Of a DNA stretch of 64,000 nt, positions 13,412 through 25,960 are shown piece after piece. Made by a program: the position numbers and the translations under genes. Each line of letters starts with the position of its first letter. Within the stretch, counting starts at the first letter, position 1. Origin of the DNA: Pseudorasbora parva (taxonomy: Eukaryota > Chordata > Actinopteri > Cypriniformes > Gobionidae). The notes below the pieces were generated by a model. That model saw only the letters and a program-made list of their open reading frames with translations. It had not been told where the DNA came from and did no database searches. The stretch lies in NCBI RefSeq assembly GCF_024679245.1, contig NC_090182.1, positions 39,652,547 through 39,716,546 on the forward strand, written 5' to 3'.

Positions 13412-13798
13412 TGAATTCGGATCGCATACTATTATGATTAACACATCTTTCTGTATTAGGAGCCCGATCTTACAAAAATGCGTATAAATAGTACGAGTGT
13501 GCAATCTCGTGGAATGTATACGCCAAAATGAGTTTTGGCGTGCATATGGTACGCGGTTTTTCGAGTGCATATGATACGCACTTTATGGCATATTATACGT
13601 ATGAACCCCCCACCCCACCACCCTAATCCTACCCAAGAGCGTGTCATATGTACGCGAAAAACTGCATAGCTTTTGCACGCCAAAACTCATTTTGGCATAT
13701 ACATTCCACGAGATTTCATACTTGTACTATTTATACGCATTACCATGAGATCGTGTTGGTATTAGAAATAGTAAGAGTAGTTTGCGGGTCCGAATTCA
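13412..13798. mobile_element. Foldback repeat (GAATTCGGA arms)
   Basis: The left arm GAATTCGGATCGCATACTA... and the right arm ending ...GGGTCCGAATTC are inverted. A second strong arm pair is GCGTATAAATAGTACGAGT / its complement, followed by CTCGTGGAATGTATACGCC / its complement. The loop is C-rich (13,605-13,630). It is about 390 bp and non-coding. No target duplication could be read because the left side is microsatellite. Confidence 0.75.
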
Positions 13799-13799
13799 C

Positions 13800-14340
13800 A
13801 TGTGTGAGTATTTTCTCGCATCAGAGTGGGTTTCTCTCAAATGAGTTGGCAGTGGGAAATGGGCATTACAAAAACCTGGAATGGAGCTGGAGTGGAATGA
13901 TTACAGAACATTTAAGCAAAATGGGAAATTTCTTTCTCTTATTTTTTCTGTATTACATTAGCTAAGCAACATTTGCTAATGTCTAACTTAATATTTATTA
14001 TGTGTTCCAAATCAGCCATGCAAGAGGTGATGATGCAACAAAAGATTGTTGAGTGTCCAAGCAATAGACTCGGCTGACCAGACGTCACTCTTTTCCAATG
14101 ACAGTGATACTGTTTGTACGTATAACAAGGCCTGAAAAGGGTGTGGGATTGTTTGGCATACAATTTTAATAATTTCTGAAAGTTAACATAACACAGTGAT
14201 TCCCACACCACATCTTAACTGCACTACGCAGGTAAACGCACACTTCAATGTGTACATTTACCTGCGAGTTTAAACGCATGTGACACAACTACTTCTGGCT
14301 GGACTTCCATTGTGTGCGATTATTAAAACGCTTCAAATGA
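13800..14340. other. No recognisable feature
   Basis: AT-rich intergenic sequence with no convincing coding region or repeat partner within the window. Confidence 0.4.
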
Positions 14341-14940
14341 TCCAGAAAGCAGTCTTGTCTTCAACAAGCCCAAAAGGGCCCATGCCACACCTCTCTTCAT
14401 CTCTCTGCACTGGCTACCACTCGCTGCTTGCATCAAGTTCAAGGCTTTGACGCTTGCTTGTGGATCCACCACAAACTAAGCACCTGCATACTTCGACTCG
14501 CTCCTATGAGTCTACACCCCAACCAGAACCCTTCGCTCAGCTAAGGAGCGACGACTAGTACCATCACAGAGAGGCATGAAATCCCTCTCCAGAACATTTC
14601 CTTTCACCGTTCCCGGCTGGTGGAACGATATTCCCACCTCCATCCGGAAGGCAGAATCACTTACAACATTCAAAAGACAGCTGTAAGCTCATCTCTGCCA
14701 TCTCTACCATCTCTAAAAAATAAATAAAAATACTATTTCTTTTTACTCCTTTTCCTCTGTTCCCTCCCTATTCTAGCTTTGGCTACTCTGAGTAATATCC
14801 ATGACTTCTACTAGTACTATCCATGGCACTTTTTGTGCTTCTTTGCCTCTTCATGGCGGGTTGCTTCTTGTACTCCTTAATTGTACGTTTTTTTTTTTGA
14901 AAAAAGTGTCTGCTAAATGCATAAATGTAAAATGTAAACA
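14340..14940 (+). pseudogene. L2-clade LINE 3' end, 5'-truncated
   Basis: The plus strand translates, with interruptions, to the C-terminal tail typical of fish L2/CR1-type ORF2 proteins. LHWLPLAACIKFKALTL-like sequence lies at about 14,408-14,460. SRTFPFTVPGWWNDIPTSIR and AESLTTFKRQL follow at about 14,589-14,685. The 3' end carries GTGTCTGCTAAATGCATAAATG and ATGTAAA words (14,905-14,940), the characteristic L2 tail. The reverse transcriptase and endonuclease domains are missing, so this is a dead-on-arrival copy. Confidence 0.82.
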
Positions 14941-15110
14941 GCTGAGAAAGAAAATGCATATTTTTATAACTTGAAATTGTGAGTTTATGTCACACAATTC
15001 TGAAAAAAAATCTTAATTTCGAGATATAAACTGGCAATTGCAAGAAAACAAAGTACGAATTCAGATAAAAAGTCACAATTACATTTTTTATTTTTTATTC
15101 TAAAAGTATC

Positions 15111-15430
15111 AGACAGGTCATGACAGCGGACCTGAGTCCGAGTCCCGCTTGGAGCGGGCGGTTTGAACAGGAGGGGTTACATTGGTGCCGTGACCCGGAT
15201 GGGAGTGAGGTTTAAAGGGGTAAGTGTATCAGAGGCCAGCTAGTACTCACTGTGCAAGTAAATCTCCCTCCTCTGACCCCAAGAGACGCTCTAGGGACTG
15301 ACGCTAGGGGTTGCAGCCTTTAGTCTCCTTGATAGAGCATCTGACTCTCATGCCGGCGGACCCGGGTTCGAGTCCCAGTTGGGTCACTTGGAGCAAGCAG
15401 CTTGAACAGGAGGGGTTACTCACACAAGCT
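15111..15430 (+). repeat. tRNA-derived repeat, tandem pair
   Basis: An exact RNA polymerase III B-box, GGTTCGAGTCC, lies at 15,365-15,375, in a tRNA-like context with a degenerate A-box/D-arm (TTAGTCTCCTTGATAGAGC, 15,330-15,348). A diverged related unit (GAGTCCGAGTCCC) lies at about 15,134. Both are followed by GAACAGGAGGGGTTAC (15,165-15,180 and 15,404-15,419), showing a tandem duplication of about 240 bp. No clean cloverleaf with a paired acceptor stem could be drawn, so I call it a tRNA-derived SINE-like repeat rather than a functional tRNA. Confidence 0.7.
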
Positions 15431-16548
15431 TCCATAGCACACTGTATATTTAGATCGTGAAAATAAAATGATTAAATGTTGAAAATATTTCTTTAATACA
15501 TTATCATGTTCTCATTTATTTTGTATTATTTTTGTATGTATGTATGCTTGTTTGTAGAGTCATCATTTTGTTATAATACCGCTTTGATGTTAACAATTTG
15601 CAATGTTTACTATTTTTCTTATAGTGTTTTTTAGGGAGTTGTATTGAAACCAGTCATGGTTTTAAAAGAGGCATCATAATAATTATTAATTTTAATAATA
15701 GCCTATCTCAACATGTAGTGTATTGTTTTCACCTCATTTTCACTTCATAAATAATAACACGTGAAATTTCAGTGGTATTTTGACCATTGATCTACAGGAA
15801 ACCCGATTTCAGAAATCTGGTCACCATACAATAGACCTCGAAGGCAGTCCCCTATTGTTTTCGGAGCAGAACTACTACACTAAACCTAAAACAGATTTAA
15901 GACAGATCTAACAGAATTACTTCAGTATTTTGTGATGTAATAAAATGGATGAAATGTAGATGTTGTAAACAAAGCATCAAGTACATCCCTCACTCTCATG
16001 CAAGAAGCCAAATCACTTATGAACAAAACAAAGCGGCACCATATTTTAAGTAAATGTGATTTAAAAATGGTTGACTAGAAAATCCATAGATATGTGAGGG
16101 CATGTAGCTGACAATTCAGTCCACAAAAGAGAACACATCTTCATCGGTCAGCAATCTATTATACGCAGGCTCTGCACAGCTTATATTAGTATGTAATTTG
16201 TATTGCTCTAATTTCTGGGTGGTAAGAGACTACACATTTTCACAGCAGGTAGCCCAGCATCCCTGCCACATGCCCACGCACCCTGGTGACATCAGCCTCC
16301 ATAGAGAAGAGAGATTGGTTCCACCTCATCACAAGGATCCTAAAAATACCGCAGCTTCTTTCACTGTATCAAAGACAACCATAGAGGGGTTACAGGAAAG
16401 TGAAGGGTGCCAGGCATTTTGACTTGAACAAACACACACACGATGGTCCTCGTCCTTTCTGTCTTTTCAATAGATAAACCACTCTTTAGCACCATGCTGC
16501 CTTTAGTTTGTACACCTTGCATTGTGAGGATCCGTGGCCTTGCAGCTA
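15431..16548. other. No recognisable gene
   Basis: AT-rich sequence without repeat partners in the window. A 74-codon open frame at 16,198-16,422 has no recognisable domain and is probably chance. Confidence 0.4.
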
Positions 16549-16792
16549 CACTCTAAAAAATGCTGGGTTAAAAACAACCCAAGTTGGGTTGAAACTGCAC
16601 CGACCCAACAATTGGGTTGTTTTAACCCAATGGTTGAGTTGTTTTAACCCAGTGGTTGGGTTAAATGTTGCTTAAGACAACCCAATTGCTGGGTAAGAAC
16701 AACTCAACCATTGGGTTAATACAACCCAATTGTTGGGTCGGTGCAGTTTCAACCCAACTTGGGTTGTTTTTAACCCAACATTTTTTAGAGTG
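16549..16792. mobile_element. Palindromic MITE (CACTCTAAAAAA family), copy C
   Basis: The ends are CACTCTAAAAAATGCTGGGT and CCCAACATTTTTTAGAGTG. TA is duplicated at 16,547-16,548 and 16,793-16,794. It is a near-perfect palindrome of about 244 bp. The GTTGGGTCGGTGCAGTTTCA arm pairs with the left TGAAACTGCACCGACCCAAC arm, so it would fold into one long hairpin. Confidence 0.93.
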
Positions 16793-17194
16793 TATGTAAA
16801 CACCGCAGCGGTATTCACTTCGTATTCCGGTTCTCTTGTAGCCGTGCCTATTACAAAGACTGTCACCAAGCACTATTTGAATTCCCAGTCTCGCATCCCT
16901 GCAAGGATGCCTGTGGCAACAGTGGCAAAGAAAACAACTACGCCATGACACGACAACAACAGCAACAAATTATAATCCCTAGACATTCATGCAGATACAA
17001 AACATTAGACTACTAATACAATCAAGAGAACTGAGTCATTTCTGCTGAAAATACTGTATGTTCTGCTCTTTCTTTTTCTTTTGCGCAGTATAATGAGTGT
17101 GTGTGCATATAACATAGATCATATAACATAGATCATATAACATAGACCATATAACATAGACCATATAACATAGTCTTTGATGGCTGTCAAACAC

Positions 17195-17280
17195 GCACGT
17201 GCGCGCACACACACACAATCACACACACACACACGCACACGCACACGCACACGCACACACACACACACACACACACACGT
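17195..17280. repeat. Mixed (CA/CG)n microsatellite
   Basis: Alternating purine-pyrimidine tract of CA with CG and GCAC variants. It is preceded by a short tandem repeat (ATATAACATAGACC-type units, about 17,106-17,170). Confidence 0.9.
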
Positions 17281-17530
17281 TTGCTTTTGTCAAATGTAGG
17301 GACATTCCATAGGCGTAATGATTTTTATACTGTACAAACCGTATTTTCTATCCCCTTACACTGCCCCTGCCCCTAAACCTACCCATCACAGGAAACATTC
17401 TGCATTTTTACATTCTCAAAAAACCTGGCGAGATTTATAAGCATTTTGAAAACTGGGGACATGAGTAATGTCCTCATATTTCACCCTCTGTTTATGTCAT
17501 ACCCATGTTATTATACACATTTGTGTCCTG
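17279..17530 (+). repeat. Dispersed repeat with (CA)n tail, copy 2
   Basis: Matches 790-960: CCATAGGCGTAATGATTTTTATA, CTAAACCTACCCATCACAGG and GATTTATAAGC. It has diverged near both ends and is followed by a CG/CA microsatellite (17,531-17,568). Confidence 0.75.
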
Positions 17531-17659
17531 CGCGCGCGCACACACACACGCACACGCACACGCACACACGTCTGGTTCACTATCTTGGGACTCCCCATAG
17601 ACGTAATGGTTTTTATATCATACAAACTGTAGATTCTATCCCCCTACACTGCCCCTGCC

Positions 17660-18033
17660 CACTGTAAAAAAAATATTTAGAAAAAAAGTTACCTGGTTTC
17701 CTTAAAATTTTGAGTTAATTGAAATTAAAATTTTAAGTTAATACAATGAAATTTTTTTGAGATTCGACAACCTTTCAAATATATTTAAAAGTTTTGGGTA
17801 ATTATGTGTGTTCTATTTGTGAAGACTTAGTGCAACATGCCAAATAGTGCTATTTTCATGATTTTTTTTTTATGTGGTTCAGATACGATTATATTTTGAG
17901 TTTCTATTTATTAAACAAATTTCCTTCATTGTATCAACTCAATTTTTTAATTTCAATAAACTCAAAATTTTAAGGCAACCAGGTTACTTACTTTTTTAAG
18001 TTAAACCAACAAAATTTTTTTTTTTTTACAGTG
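17660..18033 (+). mobile_element. CACTGTAAAAAA-type MITE, copy 1
   Basis: Termini are CACTGTAAAAAAAATATTTAG and the inverse ...TTTTTTTTACAGTG. Sub-terminal arms TTACCTGGTTTCCTTAAAAT and GGCAACCAGGTTACTTAC are inverted. The right flank is TA; the left TA has been lost by a small deletion. It is AT-rich, non-coding and about 374 bp. Confidence 0.9.
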
Positions 18034-18092
18034 TAAACATACCCATTACAGGAAACATTCTGCATTTTTACATTTTCAAAAAACATCATCCA

Positions 18093-18488
18093 CACTGTAA
18101 AAAATTATTTAGAAAAAAAGTTACCTGGTTGCCTTACATTTTTGAGTTCATTGACATTTAAATTTTGAGTTAATACAATGGACATTTTTTGAGATTCGAC
18201 AACCTTTATTAAAATATTTTTAAAAGATTTTGTAAGCATATTGGGTAATTGTGTGTTTTATTTATGATGACGCAGTAAAACATACCAAATAGTGCTATTT
18301 TCATGATTTATCACATTTTGTATGTGGTTCAGATACAATAATATTTTGAGTTTCTATTTATTAAACAAATTTCCTTCATTGTATCAACTAACATTTTTAA
18401 TTTCAATAAACTCAAAATTTGAAGGCAACCAGGTTACTTACTTTTTTAAGTTAAACCAACAAAAACCAACACAATTTTTTTTACAGTG
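18093..18488 (+). mobile_element. CACTGTAAAAAA-type MITE, copy 2
   Basis: Same family and orientation as the copy at 17,660. It interrupts the host words CATCC / TGATTTATAAGCC, which are contiguous around a TA in copy 1 of the host repeat. The right target TA has become CA. Confidence 0.9.
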
Positions 18489-18558
18489 CATGATTTATAA
18501 GCCTTTTGGGACTGCTGGCTGGTCCCCACAATGTAGGTGATCTTTTACTATCCTTATG

Positions 18559-18772
18559 CACTGTAAAAAAAATTGCTTGTGTTTTGTATGACAAATTCAG
18601 CTTTTAAAGTTTATTGAACTATTTAACAAGAAAAAGCTAAGACAACTAATTGACCCTAAGTTGAGAAAACTCAAAAATGTTCTGCAGCTGGTTGCCTTAA
18701 ACTTTTTAAAATCCTAAACTTTTCTCTCAACTTTTTTCTCAACTTTTTTTTTTTTTTTTTTTTTTTACAGTG
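18559..18772. mobile_element. Short CACTGTAAAAAA-type MITE, different subfamily
   Basis: It keeps the terminal CACTGTAAAAAAAATTG and ...TTTTTACAGTG, but the interior (AAGACAACTAATTGACC and so on) differs from the other copies. It is 214 bp, with a long T tract (about 18,743-18,766). It inserts between CCTTATG and TAGGGACAT of the host repeat. Confidence 0.8.
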
Positions 18773-18814
18773 TAGGGACATACAGTGTAGGTCCCCACAA
18801 TGTAATATAAACAA

Positions 18815-20668
<1,854 letters not shown>

Positions 20669-21510
20669 CACTATATGCCCAAAGTTATGGCACACCCCTC
20701 CAAATCATTGAGTTTAGGTGTTTCAATCACTTCTTTGGCCACATGTGTATAAAATCGAGCACCATTATTCACTGGCTAAGTAAATTCAAGTGTGGTACCA
20801 TAATAGGTTGCCACCTGTGCAATATGTCCATTTGTGAAAGTCACCAAATTACTGCATAATCAATAGCTACAGACCTCCAAACTTTGTTTGGCCTTAAGAT
20901 TAGCTCAAGAACAGTTCGTAGAGAGCTTCATGGAATGGGTTTCAATGGCCGAGCAGCTGCATCCAAACCTTACTTCACCAAGTGCAATGCAAAGCATCGG
21001 ATGCAGTGGTGTAAAGTACACCGCCACTGGAGTCTAGAGCAGTGGAGACGTGTTCTCTGGAGTGACCTTCTCTTTCTTGCCATCCAAAGTATGAGTCTAG
21101 GTTTGGTGGATGCCAGGAGAACAGTACTTGCCTGAGTGCATTGTGCCAAGTGTAAAGTTTGGTGGAGGGAGGATACTGGTGTTGGGTTGTTTTTTAGGGG
21201 TTGGGCTTGGCTCTTTAGTTCCAGTGAACGGAACCCTTAATGATTCCGCATACCAAGATATTTTGGACAATTTCATGCTCCCAAATTTGTGGGAAGAGTT
21301 TGGGGGTGTCCACTTCCTGCTCTAACATGACTGCGCACCAGTGCACAAAGCGTCTGTCCATAAAGTCATGGATGAGCGAGTTTGGTGCGAAGGAACTTGA
21401 CCGGACTCCAGAGTCCTGACCTCAACCGATTAGAACACCTTTGGGATGAATTAAAGCGGAGACTGCGAGCCAGGCCTTCTCGTCCAACATCAGTGCCTGA
21501 CCTCACTAAT
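20669..21510 (+). pseudogene. Tc1-like transposase relic, family 3
   Basis: The terminal repeat begins CACTATATGCCCAAAG near 20,669. Frame fragments cover most of a Tc1 transposase. An N-terminal part is shortened (about 20,780-20,880) and SSRTVRRELHGMGF follows from 20,902. In the first catalytic motif, the expected SDES is replaced by SDLLF (about 21,060). [14 protein letters not shown] follows from about 21,155. The second Asp motif HDCAPVHKA (about 21,328-21,355) is preceded by an in-frame stop. The Glu-bearing DLNRLEHLWDELKRR lies at about 21,418-21,465. Homology ends at VPDLTN (about 21,508), where another Tc1 family begins. It is broken by frameshifts, stops and an internal deletion. 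Confidence 0.88.
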
Positions 21511-22085
21511 GAGGACTCTCAGAACCAAATAAAAAAATGTATCTGGTCTGATAAAACAAATAATTGAACTCTGACTCTTTGACCTGAATGGCACTGAAAG
21601 GAAAGGAAAACTAGGAATGCTCATCACTACAGTGAAGCATGGTGGTGGAAGCATCATGCTGTGCGAAGGATCTTCTTCCAACAGGACAACGACCCTCAGC
21701 ACACAGCCAAAATAACAAAGGAGTGGCTACTAGAAAACTCTGGGAATGTCCTTGAGTGCCCAAACTTGAACCTGATTGAACATCTCTAGAGAGATCTGAA
21801 AAAGGCTGTGCACCAATGCTCCCCATCCAACTTGTTGTAGCTTGAGTGGCCCTGTAAAGAAGAATGGGAGAATGGGAGAAACTGCCCAAAAGTAGGTGTG
21901 CCGAGCTTGTAGCATCATACTCAGAAATATTTTAGGCTGTAATTGGTGCTAAAGGTGCTTCAACAAATTGCTGAGCAAAGGCTGTGAATTGCTATGTACT
22001 TGTCATTTTTAGCATTTTTAAATAAATTTGACTTTCATTTCCATTATGGGGGATTGTTTGTAGAATTAAGAAAAAAATCATGTAC
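21511..22085 (+). pseudogene. Second Tc1-like transposase fragment, fused downstream
   Basis: It begins abruptly with a segment matching the element at 61.4 kb (GGACTCTCAGA..., then WSDKTNN in place of WSDETKIE). It goes straight to TVKHGGG-like sequence (about 21,631) and then to [17 protein letters not shown] (about 21,679-21,730). NLNLIEHL, the Glu region, follows with a stop (about 21,763-21,790). Compared with the 61-62 kb copy it lacks the part between the two Asp motifs. The 3' tail (TTAAATAAATTTGACTTTC, GATTGTTTGTAGAATTAAG) is also shared with that copy. It is inactive. Confidence 0.87.
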
Positions 22086-22985
22086 AGTTTTTTTTACAGT
22101 ATTGCTTAAGCATAATAACATAACACTACACACACTTCACAAATCTACACACACACAACTAGCAGAACACTTCATTCAAACTTTACAATAATTTAACAAA
22201 ACCCCAATTTTGACACCGTATGGCACACACATGGTTCATACAATCTGATTCTGTGAGAATTTCCTTGAATGGCGATTCCATCCTTGCACAGACCCTGCAT
22301 CAATTAAGACCTCCACAGACCTCCTACCTACATGGCATGAATGAGGAATATCCTGACAGGGCTGGAGATCGTAAACCTTCCACCGCAATAGACCGCAAAA
22401 ACATCTCCCTCAGTGGTGTTAAGAAAGGGAGAGTATGGTGGGAGGTATTGGAATGAAAATTGTGGATGCTCATGAAACCAGTTTTGGACCAGAGCAGATC
22501 AGTGGAAAGATAAATATGGTGGTCTGCTCTGCATCCATTTGGTCCTCTGTTGTGACAATGTTGAGTAGTCAGGACTGTTGTAAGGACCTAAGTTGATTCC
22601 AGCACAAAATATTCAAAACAGCTGTGTGGCCAATGATGTTTCTCCCTTTTCCTCTTACTATAACATTGCCTTTCATTTTTGTTGACGACAGGAACGCTCA
22701 CTTGTTGCCTTTTTATAGTGATGATATTGATTGTTGAGTTTTCAGTGAAGCACCTAAGTGCCTGCACACCTGATGGCTGTGTTTGATCAATTGGTTTATA
22801 GGAGTGGTATTTTGGAAAGCAGTGCCTTGAAATGGCAAAGACGTGACGATCAGGTTAGATTTCTGTGTCTAATGGGAAGTGTGTTTAGTGTTTGGCAAAA
22901 ACTGTGAAGCTGAGAACTATAGTTGTGCAGATCTGGGCTAAGGTTTTGTTCCTTGAGTGTCATTTTTAATTTTAGTGTGTAAGCA
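22086..22985. other. Unidentified insert between Tc1 body and Tc1 terminus
   Basis: About 900 bp separate the Tc1 tail (ending near 22,085) from a matching Tc1 terminal repeat (22,986-23,078). The insert begins near TACAGTATTGCTTAAGC and ends near GTGTGTAAGCAATC. These share inverted short words (GCTTA/TAAGC with ATTG) but no convincing long TIR. An open frame at 22,220-22,456 has no recognised domain. It is likely another transposon relic. Confidence 0.45.
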
Positions 22986-23078
22986 ATCTTAAAAAAAAAA
23001 ACCCTGAAATCTATTCTGGAATAAGGTAACATAACAAAATGTGGAAAAACTGAATACGCTGTGAATACTTTCCGGAGC
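22986..23078 (-). mobile_element. Orphan Tc1 terminal inverted repeat
   Basis: The complement reads CCGGAAAGTATTCACAGCG, then CTTTTTCCACATTTTGTTATG-like sequence and TTATTCCA. It matches the 5' terminus of the Tc1 element at 60,776-60,860, in the opposite orientation. It is probably the right end of the element whose body is at 21,511-22,085. Confidence 0.8.
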
Positions 23079-24482
23079 CGGCTTGCTTCGGTTTCACAGC
23101 AGTTTTCCAGAATCCCTCCTCCACCCTTACTCCTCACTCTTGATGGGGTTTAGCACTCTGGGTTATGGGTCAAACTCGGAGCCCTCTCTTTGGATTGCAC
23201 GGCAAATATGCATATTCCATATTTGTTATTGTGTAAGTGCCAACTGAAACTGCCTATTTATAAAAATTATGCTGATAATGCACACAACTCCATATTGCAT
23301 GAATCATACCTCAGACCTCTGTGTGGTTTAGGTCTTGAAATCAAATTTATTATTTGTACCTGGTGAACAATTAAACTGCAAAAGACCTGACAGATTTACA
23401 TTGAAAGAGAAGAGAATTAGATATATAGACCAGAATATATCTTGTAGAGACTGAGGGTGGTCCAGTCATAGTAAGTCATAGGCAGAGTGTGATCCAGCTC
23501 CAGAGTAAGGCTAAGGAAGGAGATGCACTTTCACTTAAAAACATTTAAATAGATTTTGAAGGAGTAGTTTCAAGTTACGCATCGCCACACAATCCTAGCA
23601 TAAACGCTGGTAAAGCATCCATGTTCACAAACAGGATTAACTTTTTCACACACCTGCCAATTTGGCTACAAAAGTTTTAAGTTACCGACCAATCAGAACT
23701 TCTACTAGCCAAAAATAAATAAGTAAATAAACCAGATGAACTATATCTCAGCTCAGTCTCAGTTAAACTTGTTAATACGTAGTTATTAATGTGTAACTTT
23801 CAAAGACACAAACGTACGTTTTTGTACATCTGGCTAGGTGCTGAAATGTAAAGTATGAACGTTATGGAGACATTTAAAAATAGCATTATTAAGTTTTTAT
23901 ATCTAAAAAACTTGAAATATTTAAGAATCTTTCATAAATGTATAAATATATATATGTATAATTTCCCTATAATTAACCCCATAACCATTTTATACAGAGT
24001 ACTAAAAGAAAACATAATGGACAGAAATGTGTAGGAAAATGTAAATTTTAGCAACAATAAAGTATTTAAAAAATATTTTGAGCCACTAATCCTACACCTA
24101 CCCCTTACCTTTTCTCAAAACTCTGTAGAGTTATGAATAAAAGCATAACAGAGCAGCATAATCAAAATAATTTGCTTAATTTGTTTTGAAATGTAGTTCA
24201 GATGACAATATTTTACAGTCCCATTTCTCTCTGGCGGTATAGTATGGGGTACAGAGCAGAATTGAAGTTATTAATCCATGAAAATGTTAATCCGACTTCT
24301 TTCTGTGAAGGCGCACATTTCCCATTTCAAATGTACATCGACTAAACATGTCTTGTTTCAATCTGTGACGAAGCAGTCAAAAACCAATGAGCATTCAATA
24401 ACACTGCCGTAAAACATTTCATAACACTTCTTGAATGTGCAATTTTTTACATTTTGAATTCATTAAAAGTCAAGTTTAACCC
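23079..24482. other. No recognisable gene
   Basis: AT-rich sequence, including a short (TA)n-like tract near 23,945-23,960. No repeat partner or coding signal is visible. Confidence 0.4.
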
Positions 24483-24590
24483 CTTCTGTTCAGATCAGGA
24501 CTCGAACCCGGGTCCGTCGGCATGAGAGTCGAATGTTCTAACAAGGAGGCTAAAGGCTGTAACCTCTAGCATCAGTCAGTAGAGCGTGTT
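24483..24590 (-). repeat. tRNA-derived repeat, minus-strand copy
   Basis: The complement contains the exact B-box GGTTCGAGTCC (24,498-24,508) and the shared block GACTCTCATGCCGACGGACCC, matching 15,341-15,364 closely. The upstream flank GATGCTAGAGGTTACAGCC is also shared (compare 15,301-15,318). So it is a dispersed element, not an isolated tRNA gene. Confidence 0.72.
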
Positions 24591-25808
24591 GAAATGAGTG
24601 AGGTTTACTCGCACATAAACTACTAGCTGGTCTCTGTTACACCAGGTACATGAGTTATTGTTAAAAGTTCTTAAAATGTGCTTTTGTAAAAGTATATTGC
24701 CCAAGTCTGCATGAGATATCACAGCGCATCGTGCATTGCTGCCGCACGCTGTTCTAATTGCTGCACGAGTCCTCATATATGTCTCTGTTACACCAGCTCA
24801 ATAAAAAGGACTTGATGGGATGAAAGAGTTTGAGAGTGAGTTATACAACAGATAACACAGATAACACACCCCTACACAAGCAAGAGAATAAGAATCAATC
24901 TTAGAATGGAGATGAAGATCGCTGGATAAAGGACTACGGTTGGATCGCAAACATATGGATTCTAAAGATTTTGATTACAGCAAACAAATAAAATATGTCT
25001 TTTGAGAATTTATGTTGTTTTTTGTGTATTTTATGATTGTGTTGTCAGTCGCTGCATGGGTGAGCTCACGTATGTCCTGCAGTCCTCATAATGCATTACA
25101 TTGTGTGTTGGTTCAAAGATGAGCCACTTGTGCCTAGCTTGCCACTTGGTATTAAAAACTCTAATTTTCTTATCTTGGTTTCCTTCGTTGCTTGGCAGGT
25201 CCTTTCACTGGGGTTAGTTACCCCAGCCAAGTATCACCACATTTTTATGTTTTTTTAATCTACTCTATTGCTTCAATGCAAATGAACAAGCGCACCGTTA
25301 TGTGTTGCGTAGTGATGTGTGTGTTCAAGTAAGCCAGATATGTGCAGATTCTGCGCAATGTGCTGTATTTAATATATCATGATGATTCACGAGTTAAGTA
25401 TTTGCGCTAAATCTCTGCACAACACAATAAGTAACCCGCCAAATTGGCTAGTGATTTGGCAGCGTTACCCACCACAGTTAATTTTTACCAGCATTTGGCG
25501 GGTGTTCATTTCAAAACCCTGTTCACAAACCACTGCAAACCTAAGCAAGCATATTGTATGCAAGAAAGCGTGGAAAGATCGCTCCCATTAGAATCATTAA
25601 AAAGCTGTCACTTATCTTAGTTCATTGCGATCTTACAAATTTATGTTATAATCGGTGAAGCTGACTGCACAGTGAATCTCTAAATGACCTAATTGTTTAT
25701 TATGATAGGATATTTGCGAGCATTCAGCGTTTTTGTTCAGTGCTAACTTAAACACCTCTGATTGGCCATTGTGTTCAAGACCTCAACAGATATGTTTGTG
25801 ATTGGCTA
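24591..25808. other. No recognisable gene
   Basis: Intergenic sequence. The words ACTAGCTGGTCTCTGTTACACCAG (24,625-24,648) and TCTCTGTTACACCAG (24,781-24,795) form a direct repeat of about 150 bp period. No domain was identified in any frame. Confidence 0.4.
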
Positions 25809-25960
25809 CACTCACTTAAAAACGTTGGGTTAAAAATAACCCAACACGTAACCCAACTGTGGGTTGGTATAGCACCTTCCCAACGTTGGGTTATTTTAAC
25901 CCAATGCATTGGGTTACAAAACAGTTGGGTTAAATGTAACCCAACAGTTGAGTTAAATTT
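25809..25960. repeat. AACCCAA-type palindromic repeat, diverged MITE relative
   Basis: It starts CACTCACTTAAAAACGTTGGG after a TA and is built of TTGGGTT/AACCCAA words with inverted symmetry. The right terminus is degraded. Confidence 0.65.

Noticed and set aside
15311..15385. Functional tRNA gene
   Set aside because: No paired acceptor stem could be drawn and the same sequence plus flanks recurs at 24.5 kb, so it is a tRNA-derived repeat.
16549..16792. Interstitial telomeric repeat (TTGGGTT words)
   Set aside because: Words are TTGGGTT/AACCCAA arranged as a palindrome with MITE ends, not tandem TTAGGG.
22220..22456. 78-codon open frame as a novel gene
   Set aside because: No recognisable domain, located between transposon parts, and no promoter or splice signals.
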